Of a stretch of DNA of 64,000 nt, positions 34,833-44,647 are shown in pieces. The position numbers were made by a program, and so were the translations under genes. The stretch's first letter is position 1, and each line of letters starts with the position of its first letter. The notes under the pieces are model-generated. The model saw only the letters and a program-made list of their open reading frames with translations, made no database searches and was not told where the DNA came from. The stretch is from an uncultured Ruminococcus sp. (lineage in GTDB: Bacteria > Bacillota > Clostridia > Oscillospirales > Acutalibacteraceae), in NCBI GenBank assembly GCA_902778175.1, contig CACYWT010000007.1, positions 1 to 64,000 of the forward strand. Direction: 5' to 3'.

Positions 34833-37031
34833 TCAGCAGCCTGTAAGAGCATGATTGGAAAGATGAAGCACTCTTTCCTTTATTTCCTGAGTACGTCCCT
34901 GATTCCAGAACTGTGTTCCGATATATCCGCAGGTCCTTCTTGCAACATTCATCTTATTCTGATCCGTATTGCCGCAGTTGGGACATTTCCAGATAAGCTT
35001 GCCGTTTTCATTCTTGACTATCTGTATCTCTCCGTTGTATCCGCATACCTGACAGAAATCGCTCTTTGTATTAAGCTCGGCATACATGATATTGTCGTAG
35101 ATGAAACGGATCACCTGCATTACAGCAGGGATATTCTGCTGCATATCCGGTACTTCAACATAGGAGATAGCTCCTCCGGGAGAGAGCGCCTGAAATTCGG
35201 ATTCAAGTCTGAGCTTATCGAATGCATTGATCTGTTCGGTAACATGGACATGATAGCTGTTTGTGATATAGTTCTTGTCCGTTATCCCCTTGATTATGCC
35301 GAAACGCTTTTGCAGGCATTTCGAGAATTTATAGGTCGTGCTTTCAAGCGGAGTACCGTAAAGGCTGTAGTCTATCTTTTCGGCTGCCTTCCACTTTGCG
35401 CAGTATTCGTTGAGCTTTTTCATGATCTTCAGACCAAGCTCCTTGCCTTCCTCGTCCGTAAGCTTTTTGCCGATAAGGCTGTATACACACTCCCACAGAC
35501 CGGCATAACCGAGTGACAGAGTGGAATATCCGCCGTAGAGCAGCTTGTCGATCGGCTCGCCCTTTTTCAGACGTGCGATAGCGCCGTACTGCCAGAGTAT
35601 CGGAGCCGCATCGGAAAGAGTACCCTTGAGCCTTTCATGACGGCAGCGCAGTGCGCGGTGACAAAGATCCATACGCTCGTCGAAGATCTTCCAGAAATTG
35701 TCCATATCCTTATTTGCGCTAAGTCCTATATCAACGAGGTTTACCGTAACGACGCCCTGATTGAAACGGCCGTAATATTTCGGCTTTCCGTTTTCGTCAA
35801 GATAAGGCGTCAGGAAGCTGCGGCAGCCCATGCAGGTATAGCAGTGTCCGTCGCCGTTTTTGTCGATCTTGTTTTTAAGCATTACCTTTTCGGAAATGTA
35901 ATCGGGAACCATGCGCTTTGCCGTACATTTTGCAGCAAGCTCGGTCAGGTAATAATACGGATCGCCCTCGTGGATATTGTCTTCCTCAAGAACGTATATG
36001 AGTTTCGGGAATGCAGGAGTGATCCACACGCCCGCTTCGTTCTTTACGCCCATTGTGCGCTGGCGAAGGGTCTCCTCTATTATCATTGCAAGATCCTTCT
36101 TCTCGCGCTCGTCTTTAGCCTCGTTGAGATACATGAATACAGTTACAAACGGAGCCTGACCGTTTGTTGTCAGAAGCGTCACTACCTGATACTGTATTGT
36201 CTGTACGCCTCTTGTTATCTCCTTGCGTAGCCTTTCCTCAACGATCATATTGATCTTTTCTTCAGGGATATCTATTTCAAGCTCCTTGATCTCTTCGAGG
36301 TATTCCCTTTTTATCTTTTCACGGGAGATCTGTACGAAGGGCGCAAGATGAGTAAGGCTTATGCTCTGTCCGCCGTACTGGTTGCTTGCGACCTGAGCGA
36401 TTATCTGTGTAGCGATATTGCAGGCTGTTGAAAAACTGTGGGGCTTTTCAATAAGAGTTTCGCTGATAACCGTACCGTTCTGGAGCATATCCTCAAGATT
36501 GACCAGATCGCAGTTATGCATATGCTGAGCGAAATAATCGGCGTCATGGAAATGGATAATGCCCTTTTCGTGAGCTTCTACGATATCCTGCGGCAGAAGT
36601 ATCCTCTTTGTCAGATCCTTGCTGACCTCGCCTGCCATATAGTCGCGCTGTACGCTGTTTACGGTAGGATTCTTATTTGAATTTTCCTGCTTTGCTTCTT
36701 CATTATTACATTCGATAAGGCTGAGTATCTTATTGTCCGTAGTATTTGAGGAACGGACAAGTGAACGGTTATAGCGGTAACGCACATAATTCTTTGCAAG
36801 CATGAATGCGCCCTTTGCCATGATCTGATCCTCTACCATATCCTGTATTTCCTCTACAGATACGGCTCTGTTGAGCTTGGAGCATTTATACTCCACATAG
36901 CCTGCGATATCACGGATCTGCTCATCGCTGATCTTTCCGTTTTCCGTCGCATTGTTTGCCTTTGTTACTGCCATTACTATCTTTTCGATATCAAAGGTTT
37001 CTTCCGAACCGTTGCGCTTTATAATACGCAT
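34833..37031 (-). CDS. nrdD: Anaerobic ribonucleoside-triphosphate reductase
   Basis: A 732-residue class III reductase making dNTPs without oxygen. An ATP-cone (about 1-90) opens the protein, FSTACNIA is a core motif, the C-terminal zinc site is CQVCGY with CPNCGN, and the glycyl-radical loop is RRTCGYIGTQ. It is encoded with nrdG. A Crp-family regulator is divergent, with an inverted repeat (37140-37155) between them, so oxygen- or redox-linked control is possible. Confidence 0.95.
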   Translation of the reverse strand: MRIIKRNGSEETFDIEKIVMAVTKANNATENGKISDEQIRDIAGYVEYKCSKLNRAVSVEEIQDMVEDQIMAKGAFMLAKNYVRYRYNRSLVRSSNTTDNKILSLIECNNEEAKQENSNKNPTVNSVQRDYMAGEVSKDLTKRILLPQDIVEAHEKGIIHFHDADYFAQHMHNCDLVNLEDMLQNGTVISETLIEKPHSFSTACNIATQIIAQVASNQYGGQSISLTHLAPFVQISREKIKREYLEEIKELEIDIPEEKINMIVEERLRKEITRGVQTIQYQVVTLLTTNGQAPFVTVFMYLNEAKDEREKKDLAMIIEETLRQRTMGVKNEAGVWITPAFPKLIYVLEEDNIHEGDPYYYLTELAAKCTAKRMVPDYISEKVMLKNKIDKNGDGHCYTCMGCRSFLTPYLDENGKPKYYGRFNQGVVTVNLVDIGLSANKDMDNFWKIFDERMDLCHRALRCRHERLKGTLSDAAPILWQYGAIARLKKGEPIDKLLYGGYSTLSLGYAGLWECVYSLIGKKLTDEEGKELGLKIMKKLNEYCAKWKAAEKIDYSLYGTPLESTTYKFSKCLQKRFGIIKGITDKNYITNSYHVHVTEQINAFDKLRLESEFQALSPGGAISYVEVPDMQQNIPAVMQVIRFIYDNIMYAELNTKSDFCQVCGYNGEIQIVKNENGKLIWKCPNCGNTDQNKMNVARRTCGYIGTQFWNQGRTQEIKERVLHLSNHALTGC

Positions 37032-37139
37032 TAAAAATCATCTCCGTTTTCTTGATATTTTTGTTATAGGAAAGCGTTAATCCTGTTATCCTCTCAATAA
37101 GAACTGTTACATATTGTATATCAAAGAATAGCAATTGTC

Positions 37140-37170
37140 TGTTGCAAATGCAACAATTTTATGATATAAT
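37140..37170 (+). promoter_or_regulatory. Promoter and inverted repeat before the Crp-family gene
   Basis: TTGCAA (37142-37147), 17 bp, TATAAT (37165-37170). The palindrome TGTTGC-AAAT-GCAACA (37140-37155) covers the -35, as an autoregulatory operator might. Confidence 0.6.
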
Positions 37171-37226
37171 ACAATATATAGCGTTTTGCACAAAAAAGAT
37201 ACACATTATATAGAGGGTGAAAAAAC

Positions 37227-37826
37227 ATGGCTGACAGCATCATCACGGGGCGCGGATCCATCGTCAGAATTGACGAAATTTTAAATCACAATAATACCGA
37301 TGAGAAAAAATTTGAAAAAAAAGATATTATTATCAGGCTTAATTACTCAAATGACAGATGCGGAATAATAAGAAAAGGCACTGCATTTCTTTTGAGCATA
37401 AGTGATAACGGTGAAAAGAGCATAATCGACTATTATCAGAGCGGCGATCTGTTCGGGGCGCCGTTTGTTTCCACCTCGGGAACAAATCTTTATTATATAT
37501 TAGCCTCTACCGAATGTGACGCCGTATTATTCAATTATGCCGATTTCAGGGACAGTCCCCTGCTGCGTGAGCTGACGTTAAAGCTGATAAGGCGGCTGCA
37601 TATACATATTGATATTCTCTCGCAAAGAACGATCCGCAGAAAGCTTATGCTCTGTCTGGAGTATATGGCGAAAATCAATAATTCAGACTCATTCTCCCTG
37701 CCTGTTTCCCTGTCCGATCTGGCAGATTATCTGGCGGCAGACCGCAGCGCCATGATGAGAGAGCTTAAAAAAATGAACAACGAAAATATTATAATCTCCA
37801 AAGGACAAAATATAACTATCCTTTAA
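37227..37826 (+). CDS. Crp/Fnr-family transcription regulator
   Basis: A 199-residue protein: cyclic-nucleotide-binding-like beta roll (about 25-115; IRKGTAFLLSISDNGEKSI, SGDLFG), dimer helix, and a C-terminal winged helix (SLSDLADYLAADRSAMMRELKKM, about 163-185). It lacks the Fnr cysteine cluster: only two scattered Cys are seen in the sensor part, so it is not a canonical oxygen sensor. It is divergent from nrdDG. Effector unknown. Confidence 0.82.
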   Translation: MADSIITGRGSIVRIDEILNHNNTDEKKFEKKDIIIRLNYSNDRCGIIRKGTAFLLSISDNGEKSIIDYYQSGDLFGAPFVSTSGTNLYYILASTECDAVLFNYADFRDSPLLRELTLKLIRRLHIHIDILSQRTIRRKLMLCLEYMAKINNSDSFSLPVSLSDLADYLAADRSAMMRELKKMNNENIIISKGQNITIL

Positions 37827-38089
37827 GAATTATAATTTTTTCGTCGTAATGCTGTCGTATTATTTGTACATATATAATTTTTCGATAATATTTCAAAAAA
37901 ATATATACATATTGCACAATTGATTTTAACATCACCATGCTGCCGCGCAAACAAAAAAGAGCATCTGAAAATCAGTATTCAACAAGAAAATATACAATAT
38001 ATAGTATAAGCTTTTATTGATGACACTATATCTTTACAGACAGGCATCAAGCATTGGCGCTTCAGCTTATATTATATCATTATCAAATT

Positions 38090-38128
38090 GAAAGAGCCGT
38101 CTGCAATACGCAGACGACCCTTTCTTTT
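38090..38128 (-). terminator. Terminator of the alpha-amylase
   Basis: GTCGTCTGC-GTATT-GCAGACGGC on the minus strand, followed by TCTTT. The remainder of 37827-38089 is AT-rich with no gene. Confidence 0.75.
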
Positions 38129-38162
38129 ATGGCAAACTATTAATTTAAAAAATCCGATATGA

Positions 38163-41100
38163 TCAGATTACCTTAACAGAGTATGAATTGCTAACCACTA
38201 CGCCGTTATTATCCATTACCTTGATAAGAACATTATAAGTTGTTGCAGTTCCGGGAGTAAAGTATGCACTGGTATTAGTTGTATACTCGTTACCAATAGC
38301 TACCCATGTAGTTGAGTTTGACTTCTTGAAGTAATAAGCATACAGATACGGTGATGTACCGCCGGTAGCAGCACCCTTGAGAGTTACCTTTGTACCCTTG
38401 GAAACGGATGTTGAGCTTACAGTGGATTTGCCGGTAAGAGCACCGCCTGTTGATCCGCCGGAAGAAGCTGATACCTTGATAGTGAAGGTCTTGGATTTAA
38501 CAGTACCCTTAGCATCCTTGACATTGATCATTACATCATAGTTTACAGCCTTGCCGGGCTTGAATGAACCTGTGCTTGCCGTACCGTATTTTGTGCCGAT
38601 CTTGAGCCATGTTGAAGATGTGCTCTTCTTGTAAAGCAGAGCGTAGGTATACGGAGCTGTGCCGCCGCTTGCTTTTGCAGTAAGAGTTACCTTATCGCCA
38701 ACCTTAACGCTTGTTGAGCTTACTGTTGAATTATTTACAAGAGCTGTAGTAGTGTTTCCGCTTACCTTGACTGTAAAGGTCTTGGATTTGACTGTTCCGT
38801 CAGCATCCTTGACGTTTATCATTACATCATAGTTTACAGCCTTGCCGGGCTTGAATGAACCTGTGCTCTCAGTACCGTATTTTGTACCGATAGCCGTGTA
38901 GCTTGAAGCTGTGCTCTTCTTGTAAAGCAGAGCGTAGGTATACGGAGCCTTGCCGCCGCTTGCTTTTGCAGTAAGCTTAACTGTTGTTCCGACTGTAACG
39001 CTTGTTGAGCTTACGGTTGAGTTATTGACAAGCTCATTTACGGGTGTTTCAGAAGAAACGGTTACAGTAACTGTTGCTGTTTTGCCGTTATTTGATTTTG
39101 CTGTGATCGTAGCTGTTCCGGCTTTTACAGCTGTTATTGTTCCGCCGCTTACTGTAGCAACAGATGTATCCGAGCTTGACCATGTGATGGTCTTATTGCT
39201 TGCATTGCTCGGAGCGACCGTAGCGGTTACAGATGCCGTGCCGCCTACATTGAGTGAAACTGAGGTTTTGCTTACTGATACTGATGTAACAGCTACATCC
39301 TGATTGTAGGGGATCGTCTTTTTGTATCCCGCAGAAGTATAGTATCCGCAGTCAACATATTCAAGGTCTGCGGTCTGCTTGCCGTTGTTGCCGTTATTGA
39401 GAACGAGCATAAGTCCGGAGGTCGAATCCGTATACTCATAACAATAGATATTGTCACCCATATCGGTCATCTTTGTTCCGGGCCATGAAGTGCCTACAGG
39501 CGCATTATCACGGAAGAAATATACATATGCGTCGGACCAGTCAGCAGGCTTTTCAAAATAGATGCCGTGCTCGATGGTCTTGAACTGCTTTCCTGTTACT
39601 GTTACGGAAGCAGTAGCCTTATATCCGTTGAAGGTAGATGCTGTAATTGTAGCTGTACCCTCGCCTACTGCACTGACAACACCTGCCGCGTTTACTGTTG
39701 CAACGCTTTCGTTGCTTGAAGACCATGTTACTGTCTTGTTTGTAGCATTTGTGGGCTTGACTGTTGCGGTAAGGCTGCCTGTCTCGCCTTCCATAAGCTC
39801 AAGGCTTGTCGGGCTTACGCTGATGCCTGTGGGCTTGACGATATCAGAGTTAGTTGTTACCGTTACCTTGCAGGTAGCCTTATACTTACCGTCATAGGTC
39901 GTTGCGGTAATTGTTGCTGTACCGGGCGCGATACCGGTGACAGTGCCGCCGCTTACTGCAGCAACAGCAGTATTGCTTGATGTCCACTTGACTGTTCTGT
40001 TTGTAACGTTTGAGGGAGCAACTGTAGCCTTAACGGATACTGTTTCAGCCTCGCGTACTGTTACGGAAGAAGAATCAAGAGTGATGCCTGTGGGTTCAAC
40101 GACGTTTACATCCTCATTGCCGATATCGGTAGCTGAGCCGCCGTCTGTAAGATATTTGCCGTTGGGGATAACTCTGCCGGGAGCAGGAGTCTTTGAAGTA
40201 GAAAGAACATAAACTCTGAGGTTGCCCTTGCCGCTGCATGAAGCAGAAAGAGAACCGTTGGAAACTGTCTTTGTGTCGCCTGTAACTGCATCGACATATG
40301 TGCCGTTCGGGATACCTGAGAATGTAGCGCTGCCGGAAATTGTTACAAGTGCAAAGCTGTCTGTGTTAGCGTCTGTGTAACGACGCTTGAATGCGAAGCT
40401 GCCGCTGCAGCCGCTTGTTGAATACTGACCCTTACGCAGTGCAGGAACTGCCTGACGGATCCTGTTAAGACGGATAATATGCTGTGCGAGCGGATACTTG
40501 AGTGTTTCTGCAACTGCGCCGCTTGCATTGAATACTGTGAAGTCGCTGGTTACGATATTGCCTTCGATGTGATCGCCGAAGTAAGCACGTCCGGATTCGG
40601 AGAGCTTGATCAGAGGACCCTTATCAATTGTGCAGCCCTTCTGGAACTCGATTTCTGAACCGTAGTATATGCAGGGGATTCCGCGGAATGTGAAGATGAG
40701 TGAAAGGTTCTCTGCCCATGTATCCTGACTGCCTGCGAAGCGCTGACTCTCAGGAGCTGTATCAGGTGCATAGTCGTGTGAATCAACATAGGTTACATTC
40801 CACGTTGCATCATTATAAAACTTATCTCCGCCTTTCGCTACACCGAAAGCACTGCTTGCATCAGCAAAGTTCCAGTGCATCGGGAAGTCGATGACATTCA
40901 TACCGGAGAACTGGCTGTAATCGGGAGTATGATAATCATTTCCGTTAAGGAATGCATTTGTGCTTGTAGGCTGTGAACCATCATCCTTTGAGCAGGCAAT
41001 TGCGGAATTATAGTTTGTTTCCCATTGTGCCGGATCATCGCTCCATGCATAATCCTTTGTTTCCTTCCATGTATAGAAGGGACAGGACATACTCGGTGTA

Positions 41101-42167
41101 TTTCTGTACCAGTAATTACGATCACGGCAGCAGACCTCGCCGAACATAAAGAAATCGTAGCCGTTTCTCTTGCTTCTGGACTTTTCACTGGCAGCGAGGA
41201 GCTGCTGGTTGAATGCCTTGTTGAGTGTAAGACGGGAAATGTGTCTTACGGTATCTACACGGAACGCATCAACGCCCATGTCGATATACTGTGAGTAAGC
41301 CTCTACGAGATACTTGTAAACAAGCGGGTTCTCGGTATTGAGGTCTACGCAGTCGCCTGCGATCTGAGCAAGCTGACAGGTATAGTCGTCCCAGTTGAAG
41401 TTGCCGAAGTGGTGGTAGATGTTGTTTACATCATGATTAACGCCGTCGGTATTCTTCATAAGGGCAAGTCTTGCCTGATACTGAGCATCAGGATCGAGGC
41501 TGAAATAGTTGCTCGGAAGTGCGGTATTCGGAGCAAGCTTCAGACAATCGGGTGAGCTGAGGTCGCCTTCCTTTACAAACATCGGGCAAAGGTTTGTTTC
41601 ACCGAAGTTACCCGTATGATTGTAAACAACGTCCTGAATGATCTTCATGTCCTTAGCGTGAACAGCATCAATAAGATCCTGATATTTGCAGTCGTTGGAT
41701 TCATATCTCGGATCGACCTTCTTGAAGTTGATCGCATGATATCCGTGATAGTCATAGCCTGAGCAGTTTTCAACAACAGGTGTGATCCAGATAGCTGTAA
41801 AACCAAGTGCCTTTATATAGTCGAGCTTTTCGATAAGACCCTTGAAATCGCCTCTCCATGCCGGATCGTCTGCTTCATAGCTTGACTTGTATGAACCTGT
41901 TTCCTGGTTAACTTCCCAACACTGAACGTCATTGCTGGTATCGCCGTTATAGAATCTTGTGGTCATTACGAAGTAGATAGATTCATCACGGAAATCGCTT
42001 CTTGTGTTGGCAAAGATCACTCCTCTTTCACTGTTGGACAGTGTTGAAGAAGAAGCTGCGCTTGCCGAAAGGACACCTGCGTCAACGCAGGTTGCAGCCA
42101 TGAGTGTGGTAAGTGCTACAGCAACTGTACGTTTAGCTGCCTTTTTGAATTTTGCAAAAAGATTCAT
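38163..42167 (-). CDS. Large secreted GH13 alpha-amylase with Big2, CBM26-like and Ig-like modules
   Basis: A 1334-residue extracellular amylase. Signal peptide 1-38 (ends ASAASS). The GH13 domain spans about 55-655, with nucleophile Asp305 (GVDAFRVDTVRH), acid/base Glu344 (MFGEVCC) and Asp465 (VDSHDYA). Two Big2 domains follow (about 691-772, 778-858), then a CBM26-like starch-binding domain (about 863-945; YVYFFRDN, WPGTKM), a third Big2 (958-1038) and three Ig-like modules of about 90 residues (1048-1334; ASGGxAPYTYALLYKKS). There is no dockerin or sortase motif, so it may be free or bound by its repeats. It should attack starch outside the cell. Confidence 0.93.
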   Translation of the reverse strand: MNLFAKFKKAAKRTVAVALTTLMAATCVDAGVLSASAASSSTLSNSERGVIFANTRSDFRDESIYFVMTTRFYNGDTSNDVQCWEVNQETGSYKSSYEADDPAWRGDFKGLIEKLDYIKALGFTAIWITPVVENCSGYDYHGYHAINFKKVDPRYESNDCKYQDLIDAVHAKDMKIIQDVVYNHTGNFGETNLCPMFVKEGDLSSPDCLKLAPNTALPSNYFSLDPDAQYQARLALMKNTDGVNHDVNNIYHHFGNFNWDDYTCQLAQIAGDCVDLNTENPLVYKYLVEAYSQYIDMGVDAFRVDTVRHISRLTLNKAFNQQLLAASEKSRSKRNGYDFFMFGEVCCRDRNYWYRNTPSMSCPFYTWKETKDYAWSDDPAQWETNYNSAIACSKDDGSQPTSTNAFLNGNDYHTPDYSQFSGMNVIDFPMHWNFADASSAFGVAKGGDKFYNDATWNVTYVDSHDYAPDTAPESQRFAGSQDTWAENLSLIFTFRGIPCIYYGSEIEFQKGCTIDKGPLIKLSESGRAYFGDHIEGNIVTSDFTVFNASGAVAETLKYPLAQHIIRLNRIRQAVPALRKGQYSTSGCSGSFAFKRRYTDANTDSFALVTISGSATFSGIPNGTYVDAVTGDTKTVSNGSLSASCSGKGNLRVYVLSTSKTPAPGRVIPNGKYLTDGGSATDIGNEDVNVVEPTGITLDSSSVTVREAETVSVKATVAPSNVTNRTVKWTSSNTAVAAVSGGTVTGIAPGTATITATTYDGKYKATCKVTVTTNSDIVKPTGISVSPTSLELMEGETGSLTATVKPTNATNKTVTWSSSNESVATVNAAGVVSAVGEGTATITASTFNGYKATASVTVTGKQFKTIEHGIYFEKPADWSDAYVYFFRDNAPVGTSWPGTKMTDMGDNIYCYEYTDSTSGLMLVLNNGNNGKQTADLEYVDCGYYTSAGYKKTIPYNQDVAVTSVSVSKTSVSLNVGGTASVTATVAPSNASNKTITWSSSDTSVATVSGGTITAVKAGTATITAKSNNGKTATVTVTVSSETPVNELVNNSTVSSTSVTVGTTVKLTAKASGGKAPYTYALLYKKSTASSYTAIGTKYGTESTGSFKPGKAVNYDVMINVKDADGTVKSKTFTVKVSGNTTTALVNNSTVSSTSVKVGDKVTLTAKASGGTAPYTYALLYKKSTSSTWLKIGTKYGTASTGSFKPGKAVNYDVMINVKDAKGTVKSKTFTIKVSASSGGSTGGALTGKSTVSSTSVSKGTKVTLKGAATGGTSPYLYAYYFKKSNSTTWVAIGNEYTTNTSAYFTPGTATTYNVLIKVMDNNGVVVSNSYSVKVI
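38463..39030 (-). repeat. Near-identical Ig-module repeat in the amylase gene
   Basis: The DNA for the first two C-terminal Ig-like modules is nearly identical over stretches of about 240 bp (for example 38520-38750 against 38765-38995, sharing TACATCATAGTTTACAGCC in phase). The third module (38163-38460) is more diverged. This points to a recent internal duplication. Confidence 0.75.
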
Positions 42168-42384
42168 TTAAGTTTACCAATCCTTTCCGTATTAAAATAT
42201 CAGCTTTCCGAGCCAGTTATGTACGAAAAAGAACCACCCCATTTCTTTATGCAGCAGAGCATTATAACTATAATACTACCCGGACTTCTTTACTTTAATT
42301 TTAAACCAACCAAGGGATTTTGTAAAGCGGATTTTTTGTTCAAAAAATTGTAATATTTTCTGATTATGTAAAATGTCTTTATAT

Positions 42385-42423
42385 AAACCCCACAAAGAAA
42401 TCATAGAGTTCTTTGTGGGGTTT
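42385..42423. terminator. Long perfect hairpin between the DUF4317 and amylase genes
   Basis: AAACCCCACAAAGAA and TTCTTTGTGGGGTTT form a perfect 15 bp stem with a 9 nt loop; T-runs are short on both sides. It lies in the 517 bp gap 42168-42684, beyond the DUF4317 stop codon. On the minus strand TATAAT-like sequence (42255-42270) may belong to the amylase promoter. Confidence 0.65.
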
Positions 42424-42684
42424 GACATGAAAATAATATTATTTTATTTATTTGATACAAACAAAAAGTGGAAACATTATGCATATTGACAGATGCAATT
42501 TTGTTTAAAAATCGTATAAACAAACAAGTATTTTTAATGATGATATGCATTTATGTGCATTTTTACAATCACTTTTTCTTTATTGGAATAATTATTCCTT
42601 AACGGACTGCCAATTCTTGTACAAACTGTTAACAGACCGCAACAAAAAGACTTTATCCTGCAATTATATACAATATATTGTGTA

Positions 42685-43899
42685 TCACTCAGTCTTATTT
42701 CCGGAAACGGCAGTAGTCGCGGCGGTATCTTCGATACCCTCGGAAAGCGGCAGCCTGACGGCAGGTTCTTCCCCGTCAAAGTGAATGGAAATACCGTTGA
42801 CCTCCACTCCCTCATCTGCGCGGATCATGATATACTTTACACCGTCAACCACCTTGGCGTCAACCATAAAACTGTACTGCGGATCCATCTTTACAGTCAT
42901 ATAGGAGTTTTTCAGCTCGAACTGTTTCGGGTCGATAATATTCTGCGGCGGGATCTCAGTACTTTCTCCGAAGCCGCTTTCAAATTTTTCATCAAAACCT
43001 TCCATTTCCTCATCCCCTGCTCCGCAGGTCCTGAGCACGCGGCGGACATCGTTCTTGTCAAGCATAAGAGGTTCGGGATCATGGCTTTCCTTATGCTCGG
43101 TTATCATATCGGAGATCATACCGTGTACGGACTGGACAAATTCAAGATTCCGGCTTTCCGAAGTCGCATCGGAAACAAGATTGCAGAAAGTTTCCTTCTG
43201 CTCGGCAGCAGGCATCATTGCAGTTGTGCCGAACAATTCCCCGACAACATCAGGATAGCTCTCTTTGGTACTTCTTGTATAGAATACAGCGTTATAGATA
43301 TTCGTCCTTCTGTCATCAAAGCACGGGAACATGAAACCGATCTCAGGAGCGGCAACGGCAGGATCCGAACCTATATCATGAAAGCTGCCGTCGGCTGTGG
43401 AAAAGCCCAGAGCCGTTTTTGTCATTTTTATCGGGCATACGCTGCATACAAAATAACGGAACATCTCCGTCGAATCAGAAAGACCCTCGTCATTCTTTGA
43501 AAATGCCGGAACATCATATCTGTCATAGGCAAGAAGGATCAGATATCCTCCGTCAACTGCATATGAGGAGATGATCTTCTCATAAAGAGAATCCAGCAGT
43601 TCTTCGTTCTCCAGCTCGCTTTCACGGATATCGGAAAGAAGCTTGTGCTCCTCCCCCTTTTCGACCTGCTCGGCGGAAAACTCAATATTCATCAGATTTC
43701 TTCCCACAGATCCTGAAATGCTCTTTTTCAGCAGCTTGCACAGCCATTCCTTCTGTTCGTCGGGAAGAAGCGTCATCGGAACAGTAAAACGGGATATTAT
43801 TTCCTTTGTCGGACTGACGCAGCAGCCTATGACCTTGGTGATATTATTTTTTTCGGGTCTGAAACGCCTTTTTATTTCGGCAAATTCCTTGTCTGTCAT
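42685..43899 (-). CDS. DUF4317 family protein
   Basis: A 404-residue soluble protein. The N-terminus (KEFAEIKRRFRPEKNNITKVIGCCV) and the acidic middle match the DUF4317 family of gut Clostridia, which has no known function. No enzyme motif, membrane segment or signal peptide is seen. It is single-gene, with GGAGAAA before the start at 43899. Confidence 0.75.
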   Translation of the reverse strand: MTDKEFAEIKRRFRPEKNNITKVIGCCVSPTKEIISRFTVPMTLLPDEQKEWLCKLLKKSISGSVGRNLMNIEFSAEQVEKGEEHKLLSDIRESELENEELLDSLYEKIISSYAVDGGYLILLAYDRYDVPAFSKNDEGLSDSTEMFRYFVCSVCPIKMTKTALGFSTADGSFHDIGSDPAVAAPEIGFMFPCFDDRRTNIYNAVFYTRSTKESYPDVVGELFGTTAMMPAAEQKETFCNLVSDATSESRNLEFVQSVHGMISDMITEHKESHDPEPLMLDKNDVRRVLRTCGAGDEEMEGFDEKFESGFGESTEIPPQNIIDPKQFELKNSYMTVKMDPQYSFMVDAKVVDGVKYIMIRADEGVEVNGISIHFDGEEPAVRLPLSEGIEDTAATTAVSGNKTE

Positions 43900-44014
43900 T
43901 ATTATTTCTCCTTTACGCTTGCTTTGCTGTCGGCTTTATAGGACGCCGCAGTAATAAATTATATCAGAAACAAAATACAAAAACAATAATAATTTATAGG
44001 ATATTTTTAATTTC

Positions 44015-44043
44015 AGGCAATATCGCACAAAGACAGCGCCGCA
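44015..44043 (+). repeat. Dispersed repeat copy
   Basis: AGGCAATATCGCACAAAGAC followed by AGCGCCGCA. It agrees closely with the copy at 31443 and with the minus-strand copy at 24613-24650. It lies in the 253 bp gap between DUF4317 and the HD gene. Confidence 0.6.
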
Positions 44044-44152
44044 GATATACCGACTGTTTTTCAGTAAATTTTACATTAACTATAAATTGACAGTTGTATT
44101 TTCGGTCAAATCATGTTACTATAGTAAACAGATAATTATTGGAGGGATAATT

Positions 44153-44647
44153 GTGCCTGTAAAACACTACAATATAATTGTAAAGCACGGTAAGGATATT
44201 CTTGAATCCGACGGAATGAAAACAGAACGCGCATGTATTCAGCATGGTACTTATTCGGTTTTCGATCATTCTCTTGCCGTCACATCAATGTGTATCAGGA
44301 TATCAAGAAAGCTCCATATAAAAGTGCATGAAAGAGAAATGGTACGCGGAGCTTTGCTGCACGATTTCTTCCTTTATGACTGGCACGAACGCTCCCTGGC
44401 AAATTCGATCCACGGCTTTACCCATCCCGGTATTGCACTGAGAAACGCCGAAAAAGTCTTTAAGCTTACCAAGATAGAAAAAAACATGATCCGCCGGCAT
44501 ATGTTCCCTCTTACGCCGATCCCACCGAAATACCGGGAATCCATGATACTTTGTCTTGCCGATAAGATGTGCGCAACAAAAGAAACCGTAAACGGTTTCA
44601 AAAGAAAAATTTCCAAGAAAATCAGGAGGATATATAAAAATGCCTGA
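44153..44647 (+). CDS. HD-domain phosphohydrolase
   Basis: A 164-residue HD-superfamily protein: FDHSLAV, then GALLHDFFLYDWH (the HD pair), and later HGFTHPGIA and CLADKMCA with the metal Asp. It probably cleaves a nucleotide or other phosphoester; the substrate is unknown. The GTG at 44153 was chosen because GGAGGG lies 6 bp before it, whereas the longer frame from 44087 starts inside likely promoter DNA. Its end overlaps the next gene by 8 bp. Confidence 0.78.
   Translation: MPVKHYNIIVKHGKDILESDGMKTERACIQHGTYSVFDHSLAVTSMCIRISRKLHIKVHEREMVRGALLHDFFLYDWHERSLANSIHGFTHPGIALRNAEKVFKLTKIEKNMIRRHMFPLTPIPPKYRESMILCLADKMCATKETVNGFKRKISKKIRRIYKNA

Noticed and set aside
38463..39030. CRISPR-like array
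   Set aside because: The repeats are in-frame protein modules of the amylase with no spacer pattern. No CRISPR or cas gene was seen anywhere in the window.
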